This document shows, in pieces, positions 10,023-21,997 of a stretch of DNA of 64,000 nucleotides (the first letter of the stretch is position 1; each line of letters starts with the position of its first letter). Below the pieces are notes generated by a model. That model worked only from the letters and a program-made list of their open reading frames with translations. It was not told the origin of the DNA and did no database searches. The stretch covers positions 25,565,886-25,629,885 of the forward strand of contig CM053800.1 in the NCBI GenBank assembly GCA_028671895.1. The letters are read 5' to 3'. This DNA is from Oenanthe sinensis (Eukaryota; Streptophyta; Magnoliopsida; Apiales; Apiaceae). Position numbers and translations under genes: made by a program.

Positions 10023-11023
10023 TTAGGGTTCAAATATTTCTCCTTCTTCAAGTTGCCTAGCTCCAGGCTTGTAAAAGATATCTGACTCCCCCTGAGCTGT
10101 GTATTCCAAGATCATTTCAGCTCCAACTTTTTCTTGTGCTAACCTCTCCTCCTCAGTTGAGTTATCCTCACTTCTGACCAGAGTAATCTGAGTTTTCGAA
10201 GTTGATTGAGTAGAAATAGGAACTTTCTGAGCCAGCAGTTGTTTGACTAAATCTTTGATTTCTTTCATTTCTGCTCTCTGCTGCTCCTGCATCTCCAAGA
10301 TCTTTCTTATTGAGTAGTGAATTTATGTTACTTGGGCCTCTAGATTTAAAATCCTTTGCTTTATGTAGTGTGTGCAATGTGTGGGGTGTTTGATTGGTTA
10401 ATGGGTGTCTCACTCCTCACTATTTCTATTTGAGCACGACCCTCAACAATGACACTCGGATAATAAGGGTTAAGGAATTGAAGATCGCTAAGGTTAAGTG
10501 TTTCACTCATTTCCAAGATAGCGTCCTGATCTTCAGTACCTGCATCAAAATCCATATCCCTTTTATGGGTAGGTTGCCTCTCCGCCTGACCACTATGGGT
10601 AGGTAAAACTCCTTTTACAGGAACTGGGGGGTTGGACCCAGTGTGGTCACCACTATGGATTCTGTAATGATTGGCAAGAGTATAGAATCCGTGATGCCCG
10701 CTGAAGCCATTGAAGGCCTTACCTGCTCAGAGACACCCTAAACAGGTTCTACTGCCGAAGTAGTAGATACTCTATTAATAGAGTCCACATCCCCTCGTCT
10801 GACCTGAAAAGGTGGGGAGGACCTCCATTGTAGGAGATGGAATTTGAATCTCTAGGGGGGTCACCACCTCATGCAATGTAATGTATGACAATTGAGAGCC
10901 TGTGGTGCCCCACGAAGTGTGTGAAGGTATTTTCACTTGAAGTGGTGATGCTGCTGATGCAGCTACTCCAAGAATGGAGATTTCTTCCCTTCTATGGGAG
11001 AGTTGCCTTTCCACTTCACCCAT
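10023..11023 (-). pseudogene. Extra ORF of SIRE-1, coiled-coil and low-complexity middle part
   Basis: Broken frames cover this interval. At 10023-10298 a Glu/Gln/Lys-rich segment (MEMQEQQRAEMKEIKDLV) is a likely coiled coil followed by an acidic tail. At 10775-11023 a Pro/Ser/Thr-rich stretch contains VVTPLEIQIPSP, echoing VVTPLDLTSPDP further upstream, so a protein-level repeat is present. Stops and shifts separate the pieces. No function can be assigned. Confidence 0.4.
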
Positions 11024-11040
11024 TTGGGGGGGGGGACATC

Positions 11041-11686
11041 CTAAATAGGATCTGGAGATGTTAAGTCCAGGGGGGTCACCACATTTGACATTGTAAAGAA
11101 TGGCTCGTTAGAGTCAGCGATGCCCTCAACTGTCTGTGAAGACAGGTTCTGAATTGGATATACCAAAATAGTACTAGCTACTGAAGTAGTGGATATTGTT
11201 ACAACCTCTTGTTCTGTTCCTTTACCTTTCAGGATTTTATCAATTTGAGAATTAAGGCCACGAAGGAAGAGAAAGGTCTCAGAGATTGGAGAATCAGGTT
11301 CTTGGCTTACAGATGACTTAGGTTTAAAATTTTTGACATTTTCGAGAAGGCAGAGCTGTAGGGGATATTTCAAAAACTTCCTGATCCTGTGGGGACTCAC
11401 TCCTATCATCTAAAGCAATGGTTCTTTTTCTGGTTATGGGAGATGAAGGAAGTATTTGTTGTTCTCTAGCAGTGGTTAGAACTGGTTGGTCTTCCAGTTC
11501 CTTGCCAGCGTCGATGACCACTGAGGGCTCTTGTGTGTGCATAGCCGTTTGAGGCACCGTGGTAGATATTATGACGAATTCATCTTGTAAAAATGAAGAA
11601 AAGTCAAAGTCTAGAAGTGGACCTTCTTCCATTTGCTCATCAGAGAGATCAGGAATGTACACCTCTGTAGTCTGAGGCTCTTCCAC
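11041..11686 (-). pseudogene. Extra ORF of SIRE-1, acidic/Pro-Ser-Thr-rich part in two overlapping frames
   Basis: Frames at 11324-11686 and 11041-11409 overlap and continue each other, implying a frameshift around 11330-11400. The sequence is rich in Glu, Ser, Thr and Pro (PQTTEVYIPDLSDEQ; STTSVASTILVYP) with no catalytic motif. It belongs with the neighbouring fragments as a linker of the additional ORF. Confidence 0.4.
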
Positions 11687-11755
11687 TTCTGCCTCAATAA
11701 CTATCTCCTCTGTTTGAATTTCATGGCTATTCCTTTGTTCTTCAGGAATTGGTTC

Positions 11756-12494
11756 CTACTCATGTTCAGAACCAGCTTCTTCCATAACTTCATCTTCTTT
11801 TTCAGTCCTTGGTTCTTTTTCTTCTGTTGCTGCTGAGTTTCCAGACTCACTTGAAGTTTCAGCTTCATTGCCCTCTTCAGAGGTTGTGGCTGCTTCGTCT
11901 TCTATTGCAGCTTCTTCTTCTTCCGCATCTTCTTCATTAACTTGTCTAAGAAGATCAAAGTAATCTCTGATAGGGTCAGTCATTGGAGCAGGAGTATACC
12001 TGTTAGGATAGTCAGCCTCATTTTGTAGCAATAAAAGTCTTGAACTGGAGTGAGGGTGACTCTTCCAATTGACTGTTCTAAAAAATTTGTAGTTGATCAG
12101 CTCGTAGCACTTGATTCAACACCAGCTGCAAAAATCTGGGATACAAACAAAATTTTTCCATATTTGCCTGGTTCTTGAGAATCTCTGCCATGATCAAATT
12201 GCCAAAATTTATTCTGGACCCATAAGCTACTACATACACAATCACCTTGTTGAACTGCATAATCCCGTGAAAGCCACCTGTCTTTGTTGCAAAGCCATGA
12301 GACAAGATGTTGAAGAACAAGTTCCACTCCTTGGGTAGGTGATTTTTATAAATCTTCTTTGTAAGATTATTGTTAACTCTGGTGTAGTGCATGAACATGA
12401 AGAAGTTGTCTAAATCTGCTTGAGATGGCTCATCTTCAAAATTCTCAAACGGCAGATGAAGTGCTCGATTGATGTCATTCTCAGTTATTCGCAC
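11756..12494 (-). pseudogene. Extra ORF of SIRE-1, N-terminal domain
   Basis: Two adjacent readings at 12078-12494 and 11756-12031. The first (MRITENDINRALHLPF; HLPKEWNLFFNILSHGF; CLYPRFLQLVLNQ) has a folded-domain look and resembles a domain I remember from uncharacterised plant retrotransposon ORFs placed after copia pol. The second is an acidic Glu/Ala/Ser run (about residues 25-90). A shift near 12040-12080 separates them. It starts the additional ORF region of SIRE-1. Envelope function is not shown by the sequence. Confidence 0.5.
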
Positions 12495-12599
12495 CTTCTG
12501 TCTCAGAATCTTACATGTAAAGGCTGAGATTCCATCTGCAGATGTGTCCTGAGCAGACCTGTATACCTGTATACCTGTCTTAACAAATCTCTATTTAAA

Positions 12600-14056
12600 G
12601 GAACAGAAGTCGTTAGTACATACCAGACTATAAAATGTTCGTTTAAAAACCTAGCCTAGTTACCTAACTCTCCAGCCTCGGTCCAATCATCTACTAAAAT
12701 TGATAAATAATTAGTCTTTTTAATCTCAAAATTACATGCCATTTTATTAACTTGAGAGGTTATTTTTACGAATTAAAATTATTAATTAATATCGAATAAT
12801 TTTAGTAAAATATGAACCAAACCCTAATTATTAAAATTACTTGGATTTTCATGAAATAAAAATATTATAATCTCCTAGTAATTTAAAGCACACAATTAAT
12901 TTTATCTTGAATTTTAATCGACTAAATTTTCAATAAATTTTAATATATAACTCGAATTGTTCAAGAATAGTGATTTTGTAAACCTACCCCAAATTAAAAT
13001 TTGACAGTTGCAAAATGTAGATTAGTGAAAGTGATTCACAAAACTAGTCTCAGATTAAAATTTGGGTTAGAATTGAATAAGATATGGCCGATTTAAAATT
13101 CTAGATCTCAAGTATTTTGTGGTGCTTCTTATAGTATAAGTATTGTGTATGTATATAATGAACGCAACAAACCCTTGCATATATATATAGGTGCCACAAA
13201 AAAAATATTTTTGTTAAGTGCTTATGTTGCGCCTGCACAGTGCTTGCACTGTGTAGGCGCCACAAACAATACTGGCTCTTCAAAACTCTTAGCTTATTTA
13301 TGTTGCGCCTTCACTGTGTTGGCGCCACATAAATTGACTAGTACCACTAAAATACAACAAAATCTTCAAGTATTTTGTTGCGCCTTTACAGTGGTAACAT
13401 TGTATAGGCGCAACAAAACCTATATGCGCCACTTGATTGTTAACCAAAAAATTTCTAAGTACTTGTGGGAAATTATGTTGCGTCTACACATTGCTTGCAC
13501 TGTATAGGCGCCACTAAACTATTTAAATGCAACATAGTACTTGATAAAATTTCAAGTGTTCCTAGATTTTGCTACAAATAAGTAAATAACTTTTATGAAT
13601 AATTTGTATAATTAATCAATAATAATTAATTACTCACAAATATTATTTCATAAAATATTTATTAATAACAAAAATAACATTAATTGTCAAAATTATTATC
13701 ATAAATAAATTATGCTTCTTATTATTTTACTTTTATTTTAAATATAAGAATAAATATAAATATTCATCCTTTTTATTTAAAGTAATTTTAAATAATTTTA
13801 AATATACGAGTGCCAAGAATTTATCAATTAAACACAAGCACTTAAATATTTTCTAAGATTAAAATTAAACAAATACCAAATTAATAAAATTAGCAGGCAT
13901 GCACAAAGTATTTATCTAATATTTAATCCTATTATCTGGAAAATAATTTGGTAGATAAATTCACAAGTCCTAAAAAAAATATTAACATTAATTAAACAGT
14001 GAATTTATCAGCTTCAAATTACAGTTATAGATTACTAACTAATTAGTTAGTAGAAT
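12600..14056. other. AT-rich spacer between SIRE-1 pol and extra ORF
   Basis: No supported ORF. It consists of AT-rich DNA (12660-13130 and 13560-14050) around a cluster of palindromic motifs (13225-13518) also found in the LTRs. It separates RNase H from the additional ORF, so any expression signal for that ORF would lie here. Confidence 0.6.
13225..13518. repeat. Four palindromic hairpin motifs in the pol/extra-ORF spacer
   Basis: Units at 13225-13267, 13301-13330, 13375-13418 and 13476-13518. In the first, TTGCGCCTGCACAGTGC pairs with GCACTGTGTAGGCGCCA across a TT centre, giving about 18 pairs per side with one mismatch and one wobble. The arms match the palindromes in the SIRE LTRs. Confidence 0.85.
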
Positions 14057-14791
14057 TTAACATCCCAAGTTCACAAACCAGTCTAGTGAAAGTGATTTCA
14101 TCCAGTGGTTTAGTGAAGATGTCTGCAATTTGCTGCTCTGTAAGTACAAAAGTAACTCTACACTACCTTTCATGACATGCTCTCTAATGAAATGATACAT
14201 GATATCAATGTGCTTGGTCCTTAAATGTTGAACAGGATTGGTTGTGATGACTATAGCACTTGTGTTGTCACATAATATTGGAATTTTGCTCAGCAACAGT
14301 CTATAGTCTTGAAGTTGGTTCCTTATCCACAAAATTTGTGCACAGTAACTTTCAGCAGCAACATATTCAGCTTTAGCTTTCGACATTGCAATTGAGTGCT
14401 GTTTCTTACTATACCAGGACACCAATCTTCTACTAAGGAATTGACAACTCCCTGATGTACTTTTTCTATCAATCCTACAACCTGCATAATTAGAATCTGT
14501 ATACCCAACAAGGTCAAAACCTGTATCTTTTGGGTACCAAATTCTAAGATTCAGACTTACCTTAAGATATCTAAAAATCTGTTTAACAACTATAAGATGT
14601 GATTCTTTAGGGTTAGATTGGAACCTAGCACACAAGCATGTAGCAAACATAATATCTGGCCTACTTGCAGTTAAGTAAAGTAATGAGTCGATCATACCTC
14701 TATAGCTTGTAATGTCTACCTTCTTACCAAGTTCATCTTGATCAAGCTTAGTGGAAGTTGCCATAGGGGTTTTGGCTATTAATGTATCTTC
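14057..14791 (-). pseudogene. pol: SIRE-1 RNase H (C-terminal end of pol)
   Basis: RNase H removes template RNA during reverse transcription. The open reading has DITSYRGMIDSLLYLTASRP, GYTDSNYAG (first Asp), AKAEYVAAES (Glu block), LCDNTSAI (Asp) and LRTKHIDIMYHFIRE, typical of copia RNase H. The C terminus after VELLLYLQ is out of register with the usual LADIFTKPLD ending, so a late frameshift is likely. Upstream the frame is cut at 14791/14797 by the Tekay insertion. It resumes at 26480 with KKYGL. Confidence 0.8.
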
Positions 14792-14796
14792 AAGAC

Positions 14797-17700
14797 TGTA
14801 ACGCCCCCAAATTCGGGGTCGTGGATCTGGTCGTCACTGCGAAAATCCACAATATAACATGACCTGTTTAACAGTTATAATTTCACCTATAGACATACAA
14901 CAACTGAAAAATACCTCTGTGACCCCAACTCTCAAGAATCTTTTAGGTTATAGGGCTAGAAACAAGAATCCCAAGTCAGATATCAATTATTACATTTCTC
15001 GACCAGTAAAATCACACTTGTGACTCCATCCATAAAGTTCCTCAAATTTAGATTTTTGAACCAATTTTCCAATTAGCACCAATTACTATAACCCTTCTCT
15101 GTTTACATAAATCTTATAAAACTAGTATAACTTCGATAAGAAGTATACTAACTACCAATAATTTTCTATAAAAGATAATATTTATTACATATCAACTTAT
15201 AAATAATTCTTACACCAGATCTAGATACTCTAAACCAAATCCTCTTCATCATGGCATCTTGCTTTCTGCTTCCGAACTATGCGGATAAGTCTCGTCAAGC
15301 TACCTTTCACTGTAGGGTTACAATTTGAAGTAATGCGATCCATCTGATCTAGCTGTTGTGTTTGGACAATTTTAAAACAAAGCAGGGGTGAGCTACTATA
15401 GCCCAGCAATAACTCCCGTCATAATAGCAGTTAAAATAATTTATGAAATTTTAACTCAATATAAAAGATAGTTTAGGAAACTAAAATTTATAATGCACCA
15501 CAAGTTTGAAAAGTAAGCAATTCTAGATATTGCTAAGCACACCACAAAAGTTCTCAAGCTCTCGTCACATTATCAGTAACTTACCACAATGACATCAGTT
15601 ACAGTGTTACTATTCATTTAAGAATCATTAAGAAAGAAGTTCAAGTTATCGAGAAAAGAACAGTAAAGGTTCAACAGTTCCCATTAGCACTATTGGTAAC
15701 TTAACGCCTTAGCTTTCGTTATAGTGTAAGAACAGTGAAAGTTCAACAATTCTCATTAACACTATCTGTAACTTAGAACCTTGGCATTCGTTATAGTGTA
15801 AGAACAGTGAAAGTCTAACAATTCTCATTAACACCATGGAATTCTCAACACGATTTCTCAAATCTCATCAACACTATCGGTAACTCAGCACCTAGGCTTT
15901 CATTACAGTGTTAATGTCAAATCCCAATTGGGAAGAATGGACTTTCATTGGAGTAATTATAGTGACAATGTAGGTCGGTGCTCAGTCGCCCACACTTGCC
16001 TCTCCGAGGGACATATCTGTTTTTCTACTCTTCTACTAGTAGTGGATGATCCGCCTTTTCTCTGACGTCACCCTGACCGCATTCGGGCCATAGTATACTT
16101 GATGGCATACCCGTCTGGCAGCTCTTACACTTTGTATACATAATGCGCCGTGCAAGCACGTCGACTTTCTCTAGTACTCCAGTCCAATTGAATAATTTGT
16201 TTGGAAAGAAATTGAATTCAGTCCAAAAACACCTCTGATTCTCTTCTCAGATTTCAACACCAGAGAATTGATTAACTCCCAGAATTATGAGGAAGTAATC
16301 TTATATGCACATGTTGACTTATAGTCAATTAATATCTTTTTGCTCAATTATTTCTCGCACCAGATCACACGACCAGGGAGTTGTTTTAAAATCACCAAAG
16401 TTCTCAAAATGATTATTGAATAAATAAATCATTTTTAGAATATTTTATATCCATTTTGGATAGCTCAAATAATTTTCTCAAAGGTTAAATAAGGATTTTC
16501 ATACTTTTTAACCTCTCATTAAATAATATTTAATTAATCAAATAATGTTAAATTAATTAAATACTTAATTAAACTCTAAAGATTTGATGGACGTTTAACA
16601 AAATATTTATTTAATATTTGATAATGTCCCAAATCTTTTCCGGAAAAAAATTCTCAAACTCTGTTTGACAAACTGTCAGAAACTCACACCCTTACTCCCG
16701 GTCAAAACTTCAAACACAAACTCGAAAACTCAACTCTTAGAACACTTCGCATTCTCTACTTATACACACTCTAACTTTATAAGATTCAGAGTTGATAAGT
16801 AAGCACAAGTAATCACAAGGTAATGAATAGTGAACAGTACAGACATATATGTATGTTTGTAAGAAAATATATTCCAAAACACAACAGAACCTTTTAATGA
16901 AGTAGTATTCACCAAAATGTAAAAAGGTTCGAAAACTTGCCTTTGGTCCTTAGCAATGAAGCAGAAATTCTAATTAATTCTCCTTCAATCACAATAGGTC
17001 CATATCTTCTCTCGTCACATGATGTCTCATTACTCCTACTTGATTATGTTCTAACATAACAAGATATATATCAGCTTGGTCTCATATCCCAAGCAAACAC
17101 AACTCAAATACACAATATTTATTAAAACCAAAATCAAACCAAACGAAGAAATCCCCCTTTGGGAAACTCACAACTTCTTATTACAACTATGCCCCAAAAG
17201 TATCACATTGTAGACTTTCATATCTCATAAGTCATCACGTATGTACATTTTATTATGGCATTAATCCATCTAAATCCTCAATATTAACTCATATATAAAT
17301 GGCCATATTTTTAAGCCATGATTCTCTATTTTACCATGTAACATTTCATTTATACGTCTTCTTAATTCTAAAGTTTATTGAACTTAAGTGAATGTATTTT
17401 CTGCAGCAAATTGGGCATGACCTATTCGTAAGTTGGACTATGCCCGGTGTAAAAATACCTCAAATACAACCTCAAATCAATCTCAAAATATTCACCACAT
17501 ATGCCAAGTCCAAATATGGCCATTAAAATTTGTACTAGATAGTTTTATTAACTCTTATTTTTCCCGATATTTCACCTTCTCGTGTTTACTTTAGCTATTC
17601 GCAAAACTGTCTTGTCAATGATTTTTAATCAAGTTTTATACACCCACATGTAGTCATGATACTCCTCAACAATTTTCGTTACTTGACCGACTCGAGACAA

Positions 17701-19273
17701 GTTCTCTATCTTGCTCGAAATCGTCTCCCAAAACGGTTGCTTCACCATTTCCTCATGTTCATTTCCCTTAACACCTTGTTTTCTAGCACTTTTAATAAAT
17801 TGGAAATTAATCCATTTGACATGATTTCTTTTCTGAGGTCTTCTATGACTGTCAAGGAATATCTCATAAAAGTTTCAGATTTTATTAAGCTACGTAGTTA
17901 GTCCAATCATAGCCTCAAAGTTGGATAAAAACAAAATTTCTATTTTCTGCGCTACCGTTACTAAATCGGCCATAACTTTTGACTCGTAACTCCGAATGAC
18001 GCAAAATTAGCGCGTAAATGATCTATATACTATCTACTATCCAGTCATCTCATCAAACTACTCAGACCAGTTGAAAAATATTCCCAGATTTTTCTGGACA
18101 GTGGCAGCAGAAAGGGGAAGAAAAAAAATAGCATGGTTACGTTTGTAAACTCATCGTTTTCCATTTCTATTCTACTTCAATTCAACCAACAAGCAATCCC
18201 AAACTCCTCCTTCAATCACATACTACATCATACATCAATCCCAAGCCATTTAACTAGCAAAAGTTATGAACTAAGAGCTTATAATCAAATTAACAAACCA
18301 TGCATTTCTATGACTAACCAAGCTTAATCTATACTACCCATAGCATGTAGAAGCTATAACAATCATTAACCAAGCCATAGGAACTCAAGAATCAAAGAAA
18401 ATAAATTCTTATTTTCGAAGTTACTATTCATGTTCATCACACTTTGGATCATAACTAGAGATTTCATGGATAGAATGATGTAAGATTCAATATTAAGCAA
18501 AAGGAGTTTACTACCTTCGATTTGAGCTATAGAACGCAATGAACAAGCAAGCCTATGGTTATCCCCCAAAAACGCAGCCCTTGCTCTTGAACAAATCATG
18601 GTGAAAAGTGGTGTTGGTGATGAAGATGATGGCTAGGGAAGAACGAGTTCGAAGAGAGGTGAACAACGAAACTAAAATCAAGCGATTCCGACAAGAATCG
18701 AGCAAGTTATGAGAAATCTCTCCCACATTTCTCTCTTCCTCTCTCTCAATCGGCACTTATGAAAATGAATGGGGTGTTGGCTGATTTTTCTCTTTTTATG
18801 CGTCCCCTAACTTTGTGCGGTAGTCGCGTAATTTCCCGACAACATTTTAATCTCTCGTTCTCGTACTTTATTCATCTGACAAACTTAAGTTTTAAAATAT
18901 CAAATTCTCATTTTATAATTCTATTATGAATCATTATTATTAAATTAAAAGCCCTTTAATTGTTTCGAGAATTTATGAAACAATTCTCCGGATAAATACT
19001 ATTCACTTACATCGTCTCTCAAACTCTGTTACGACTTTCACCCGGAGTCCAAATTTATTTTGTTAGACTAAAAATAATTATAAATCCTATATTTATTCCG
19101 TATGCTACTGTAACACCGATATGCATATTCTCGAATATCCCGTATATTAATAATACGGTCTCATATCTCAATTACCTTATAAAAATAAATCCATAAAATC
19201 GTTTATTCATAAAATGAAAAATTTTATCCAAAATTCTTAATAATATCAAGTGTCAAAAATACGGGTTATTACA
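14797..19273 (-). repeat. Tekay-like 3' LTR (4,477 bp)
   Basis: It runs from TGTAACGCCCCC to GGGTTATTACA and matches 21998-26474 along its whole length at an offset of 7,201. It contains a 72-bp tandem repeat near 15659-15874. Small ORFs inside are duplicated in both LTRs and are not genes. Confidence 0.92.
15659..15874. repeat. 72-bp tandem repeat in Tekay LTR
   Basis: Units start AACAGT(A/G)AA at 15659, 15731 and 15803 (period 72) and carry a CACTAT..GTAACTTA..GTTATAGTGTAAG pattern. The third unit decays. The same array occurs in the other LTR near 22860-23075. Confidence 0.8.
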
Positions 19274-19490
19274 AAGACCCCTCCTTAAAAGGATTCCGTC
19301 CTCGGAATCTCATTTAAAGTAAGGATATTTCTCTAGCATTGCACTCTCTAACTCCCAGATCGACTCTTCGACCTTCTGGTTTCTCCACAGCACTCTTACT
19401 AGTTTAACACCTTTGTTTCTCAAAACTTGTTCCTTCTGATCAAGAATCTCTAACCATGTTCTCTCTTTGTTCCTCTATTATTTTCTCTTA
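19274..19490 (-). pseudogene. pol: Tekay PPT and chromodomain remnant
   Basis: Next to the LTR the minus strand shows a purine-rich tract (AAGGAGGGGTCTT), the expected PPT. Just upstream a frame reads LEILDQKEQVLRNK, VKLVRVLWRNQKVEESIWELE and EKYPYF, the integrase-linked chromodomain with its W..E..W pattern. Chromodomains can direct integration to marked chromatin. It is decayed and no longer joined to an integrase core. Confidence 0.75.
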
Positions 19491-19499
19491 ACATACTCG

Positions 19500-20010
19500 T
19501 GTTTTAGCAATTAGCTCTGGTTGAATTCGAATCTCAAGAAGTATTTCGGTCCCTTCCTCTGGTAACCGCACCTCTATCTCCATTTGTTCAAATTCTCGTA
19601 TTAACTCTTCTGAGGAAACTAACATCTTTAGTTATTCCTTCGTACTCAAGGCATCGGCCACTACATTGGCCTTGTCGGGGTGATAGTTTATCGAACAATC
19701 ATAATCTTTAATCAGGTCTAACCATCTCATCTGACTCATATTTGATTCTCCCTAGGTGAAGATATACTTAGACTCTTATGGTCCTTGTACATCTCACACT
19801 TCTCTCCATACAGGTAGTGTCTCTAAATATTCATGGCAACACTATTGCTGCCAACTCTAAGTCATCAGTAAGGTACCTTATTTCAAATTCCTTTCAACTT
19901 TCTGGACCCATATGCAATTACATTGCCGTGTTGCATTAGAACACATCCTAATCCCTTATAAGATGCGTCGCTGCAAATCACAAAAGCTCATTTATCATCA
20001 GGTAATGGCA
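19500..20010 (-). pseudogene. pol: Tekay RNase H and linker remnants
   Basis: Readable blocks on the minus strand: FVICSDASYKGLGCVLMQ (RNase H start), RYLYGEKCEMYKDHKSL, DYDCSINYHPDKANVVADAL (RNase H end), and a downstream EFEQMEIEVRLPEEG linker typical of the RNase H-integrase junction. Integrase zinc and core domains are missing before the chromodomain. Frames are interrupted by stops. Confidence 0.7.
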
Positions 20011-20039
20011 GCACTGGGCTGTCACCAACCTTCTCTTTA

Positions 20040-20360
20040 ACTCTCAGTAATCAATACATCATCTCATACTGCCATCTTCCTTCTTTACAAACAACACTGG
20101 TGCACTCCAAGGCGACACACTCGGTCTTATCATTCACTTCTCTAACAACTCTTTTAGCTGAATGACCAACTCATTCATCTCGACAGGAGTTAACCAATAG
20201 GGGGCCTTTGAAACTGGTGAGGTCTCTGGTGCTAGGTCTATAACAAATTATATGCCTCGGTCGGATGGTAATCTCGAAAGGTCTCTTGGAAACACATCCT
20301 CAATTTCATTCACTACTGGGATGTCCCTTATATCAAGTACTCCATCCTCTGCATATATAA
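20040..20360 (-). pseudogene. pol: Tekay protease-RT junction remnant
   Basis: The minus strand reads DIPIVNEFEDVFPRDLSRLP, then LTPVEMNELVIQLKELLE and IRPSVSPWSAPVLFVKKEDG, the conserved N-terminal edge of gypsy RT, followed by MRYC.DY. The text then jumps to RNase H, so the RT core including the YxDD box is deleted. Confidence 0.75.
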
Positions 20361-20559
20361 CATGTTTTAAATTTTTAACTTCATTTATCTAAAACTAACA
20401 TTTAGAAAATAATCTCTTTCATTAACTATGAGAATCTCCTCTTTACTAGGTTTTCTCCTCTTTCCATATCAACCTCATATGGTAAGTAAGCCTTACTTCT
20501 CGTCACAACAATCTCTTTGTTTTCTCTATCTCCTTTTTTGTTTGTTCACTTCCCATCTC

Positions 20560-20770
20560 TAAAGTAATAAATTCCTACACTAACTAGGTGTAGTCGCTCA
20601 ATTTCAACACTGTTACCCTATTTTGAATCCACGGTTTCAGCCCTTGTTGAAACCTTCTTACTCTATTCTCCTCGGAATTTACAAAATTCGGCACAAATCT
20701 CGAAAATTCCATAAACTTCACCTTATACTCTGCCATAGACAATTTCTCTTATCTAGGCCCAAAAACTTTA
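20560..20770 (-). pseudogene. gag: Tekay gag remnant
   Basis: A minus-strand frame reads MAEYKVKFMEFSRFVPNFV, then NRVRRFQQGLKPWIQNRVTV, the retrotransposon Gag core motif set of chromoviruses (EYxxxFxxLsrf, K..RFxxGL). Flanking gag and zinc knuckle are too degraded to delimit. Confidence 0.65.
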
Positions 20771-21982
20771 TCTCCATAATTTTAGATAATACTACTGTAC
20801 GTATGAAATGAAATTTCTTTAAAACTCACATTACTCTGACTCGTATTGTGATCCTCTTTTGTTCTCGGTAATCTCATCACAATTCTCGGTTCTTATTAGT
20901 ATAGTTAACTCATTATGACCCAGTTGGCATACCTTCAAAACTTTTAGAGTTAACAAGAATCATGGAATTTTAAAGAGAAAAGATTTCATATCAATGCAAG
21001 TGTCACATAATTGTGGTCATTAAATTATGAGTTTTAAAGTAGTCATCATTTTAAAATAAAAGAATGACTGAGAGATCAATATGATCAAAAGAACTCAACG
21101 TTGCATGCCTTATTAAGACACTCACAAGTAAAGGGGTGTTTTCCCTTCTTATGATGTACAACTCACAAGTGATGGAGTCCCATCAAACTTCTATCACACA
21201 GACAGATAGTCCTTGTGTCCCCTATAAATAGGGTTGTTCGTCTCAGTTGGAGTAAACAAGTATGAAATGAATTTAAAATCAGACCAATAAACTTCAACTT
21301 TTGATAATTGATTCTCTAAGGCACACCTTGGAATAAAACTGAACAGACTCCAAAGGTTTTATTTTTGGAGAAAAGAATAACCAGAAAAGAAAGTAATGAT
21401 ACACAACAAGCAAGTGAGGAATATATTACAAATAGAGTTATCCATCACTTGAAGAAATGGAAGTTCAAGTCTCACAAACTCAACAAGGCCTTAGAAATTG
21501 GAAAGTAAGTATCACAACAGCCTCTGGCACAATTGAATACCCAAATACGGGTGAACACTAATATCAAAAATATAACTCAGAAGAGGAAATATATCTTCTA
21601 GCAAAATTCTCCCTTAGAGAGTTTTCCCAATAAATCATAGGAAATGAAGGTATTGTCAAGGTCTTCACAGATGACTTCTCTATCAATTCCTCGGAAAGAT
21701 CACCGTTTCACTATAAATCTAGTTATCCATGTCTTGAGGTTATCGATATCCTACATCGTCATCGACTCGTAATAATTTCTAGAGATTCCACAGTAGACAT
21801 CAACAGCCACAAAGAGTTCTATCCAACTCAATACAGTCATCTCAAGCAAACACTCTAATTTTTTTAACTTATTCATTGGTACTATATCCAATAGTCCAAC
21901 ACGAACTCTACATGAGCTCAAACGTCCTCACATAACTATCCACCATCCTACACACTCTCGTTTCTAGTTTACTATAACCTCA
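20771..21982. other. Degraded 5' internal region of Tekay element
   Basis: AT-rich sequence between the gag remnant and the PBS with no frame I can support. It presumably represents leader plus decayed N-terminal gag. Confidence 0.5.
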
Positions 21983-21994
21983 GCTCTGATACCA
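21983..21994 (-). promoter_or_regulatory. Primer binding site of Tekay element
   Basis: The minus strand reads TGGTATCAGAGC (tRNA-iMet complement), 3 nt from the 5' LTR end at 21998. Confidence 0.9.
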
Positions 21995-21997
21995 TTC

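Noticed and set aside
12097..12327. Second minus-strand frame overlapping the extra-ORF N-terminal domain
   Set aside because: Shadow of the frame at 12078-12494, which has the folded-domain character.
17656..17901. 81-codon plus-strand ORF, repeated identically at 24857-25102
   Set aside because: It lies inside both Tekay LTRs. Duplication follows from the LTR pair, and there is no recognisable domain.
18133..18756. ORFs on both strands near the end of the Tekay LTR, repeated about 7.2 kb away
   Set aside because: LTR sequence present in two copies; short, no motif, and overlapping frames on opposite strands.
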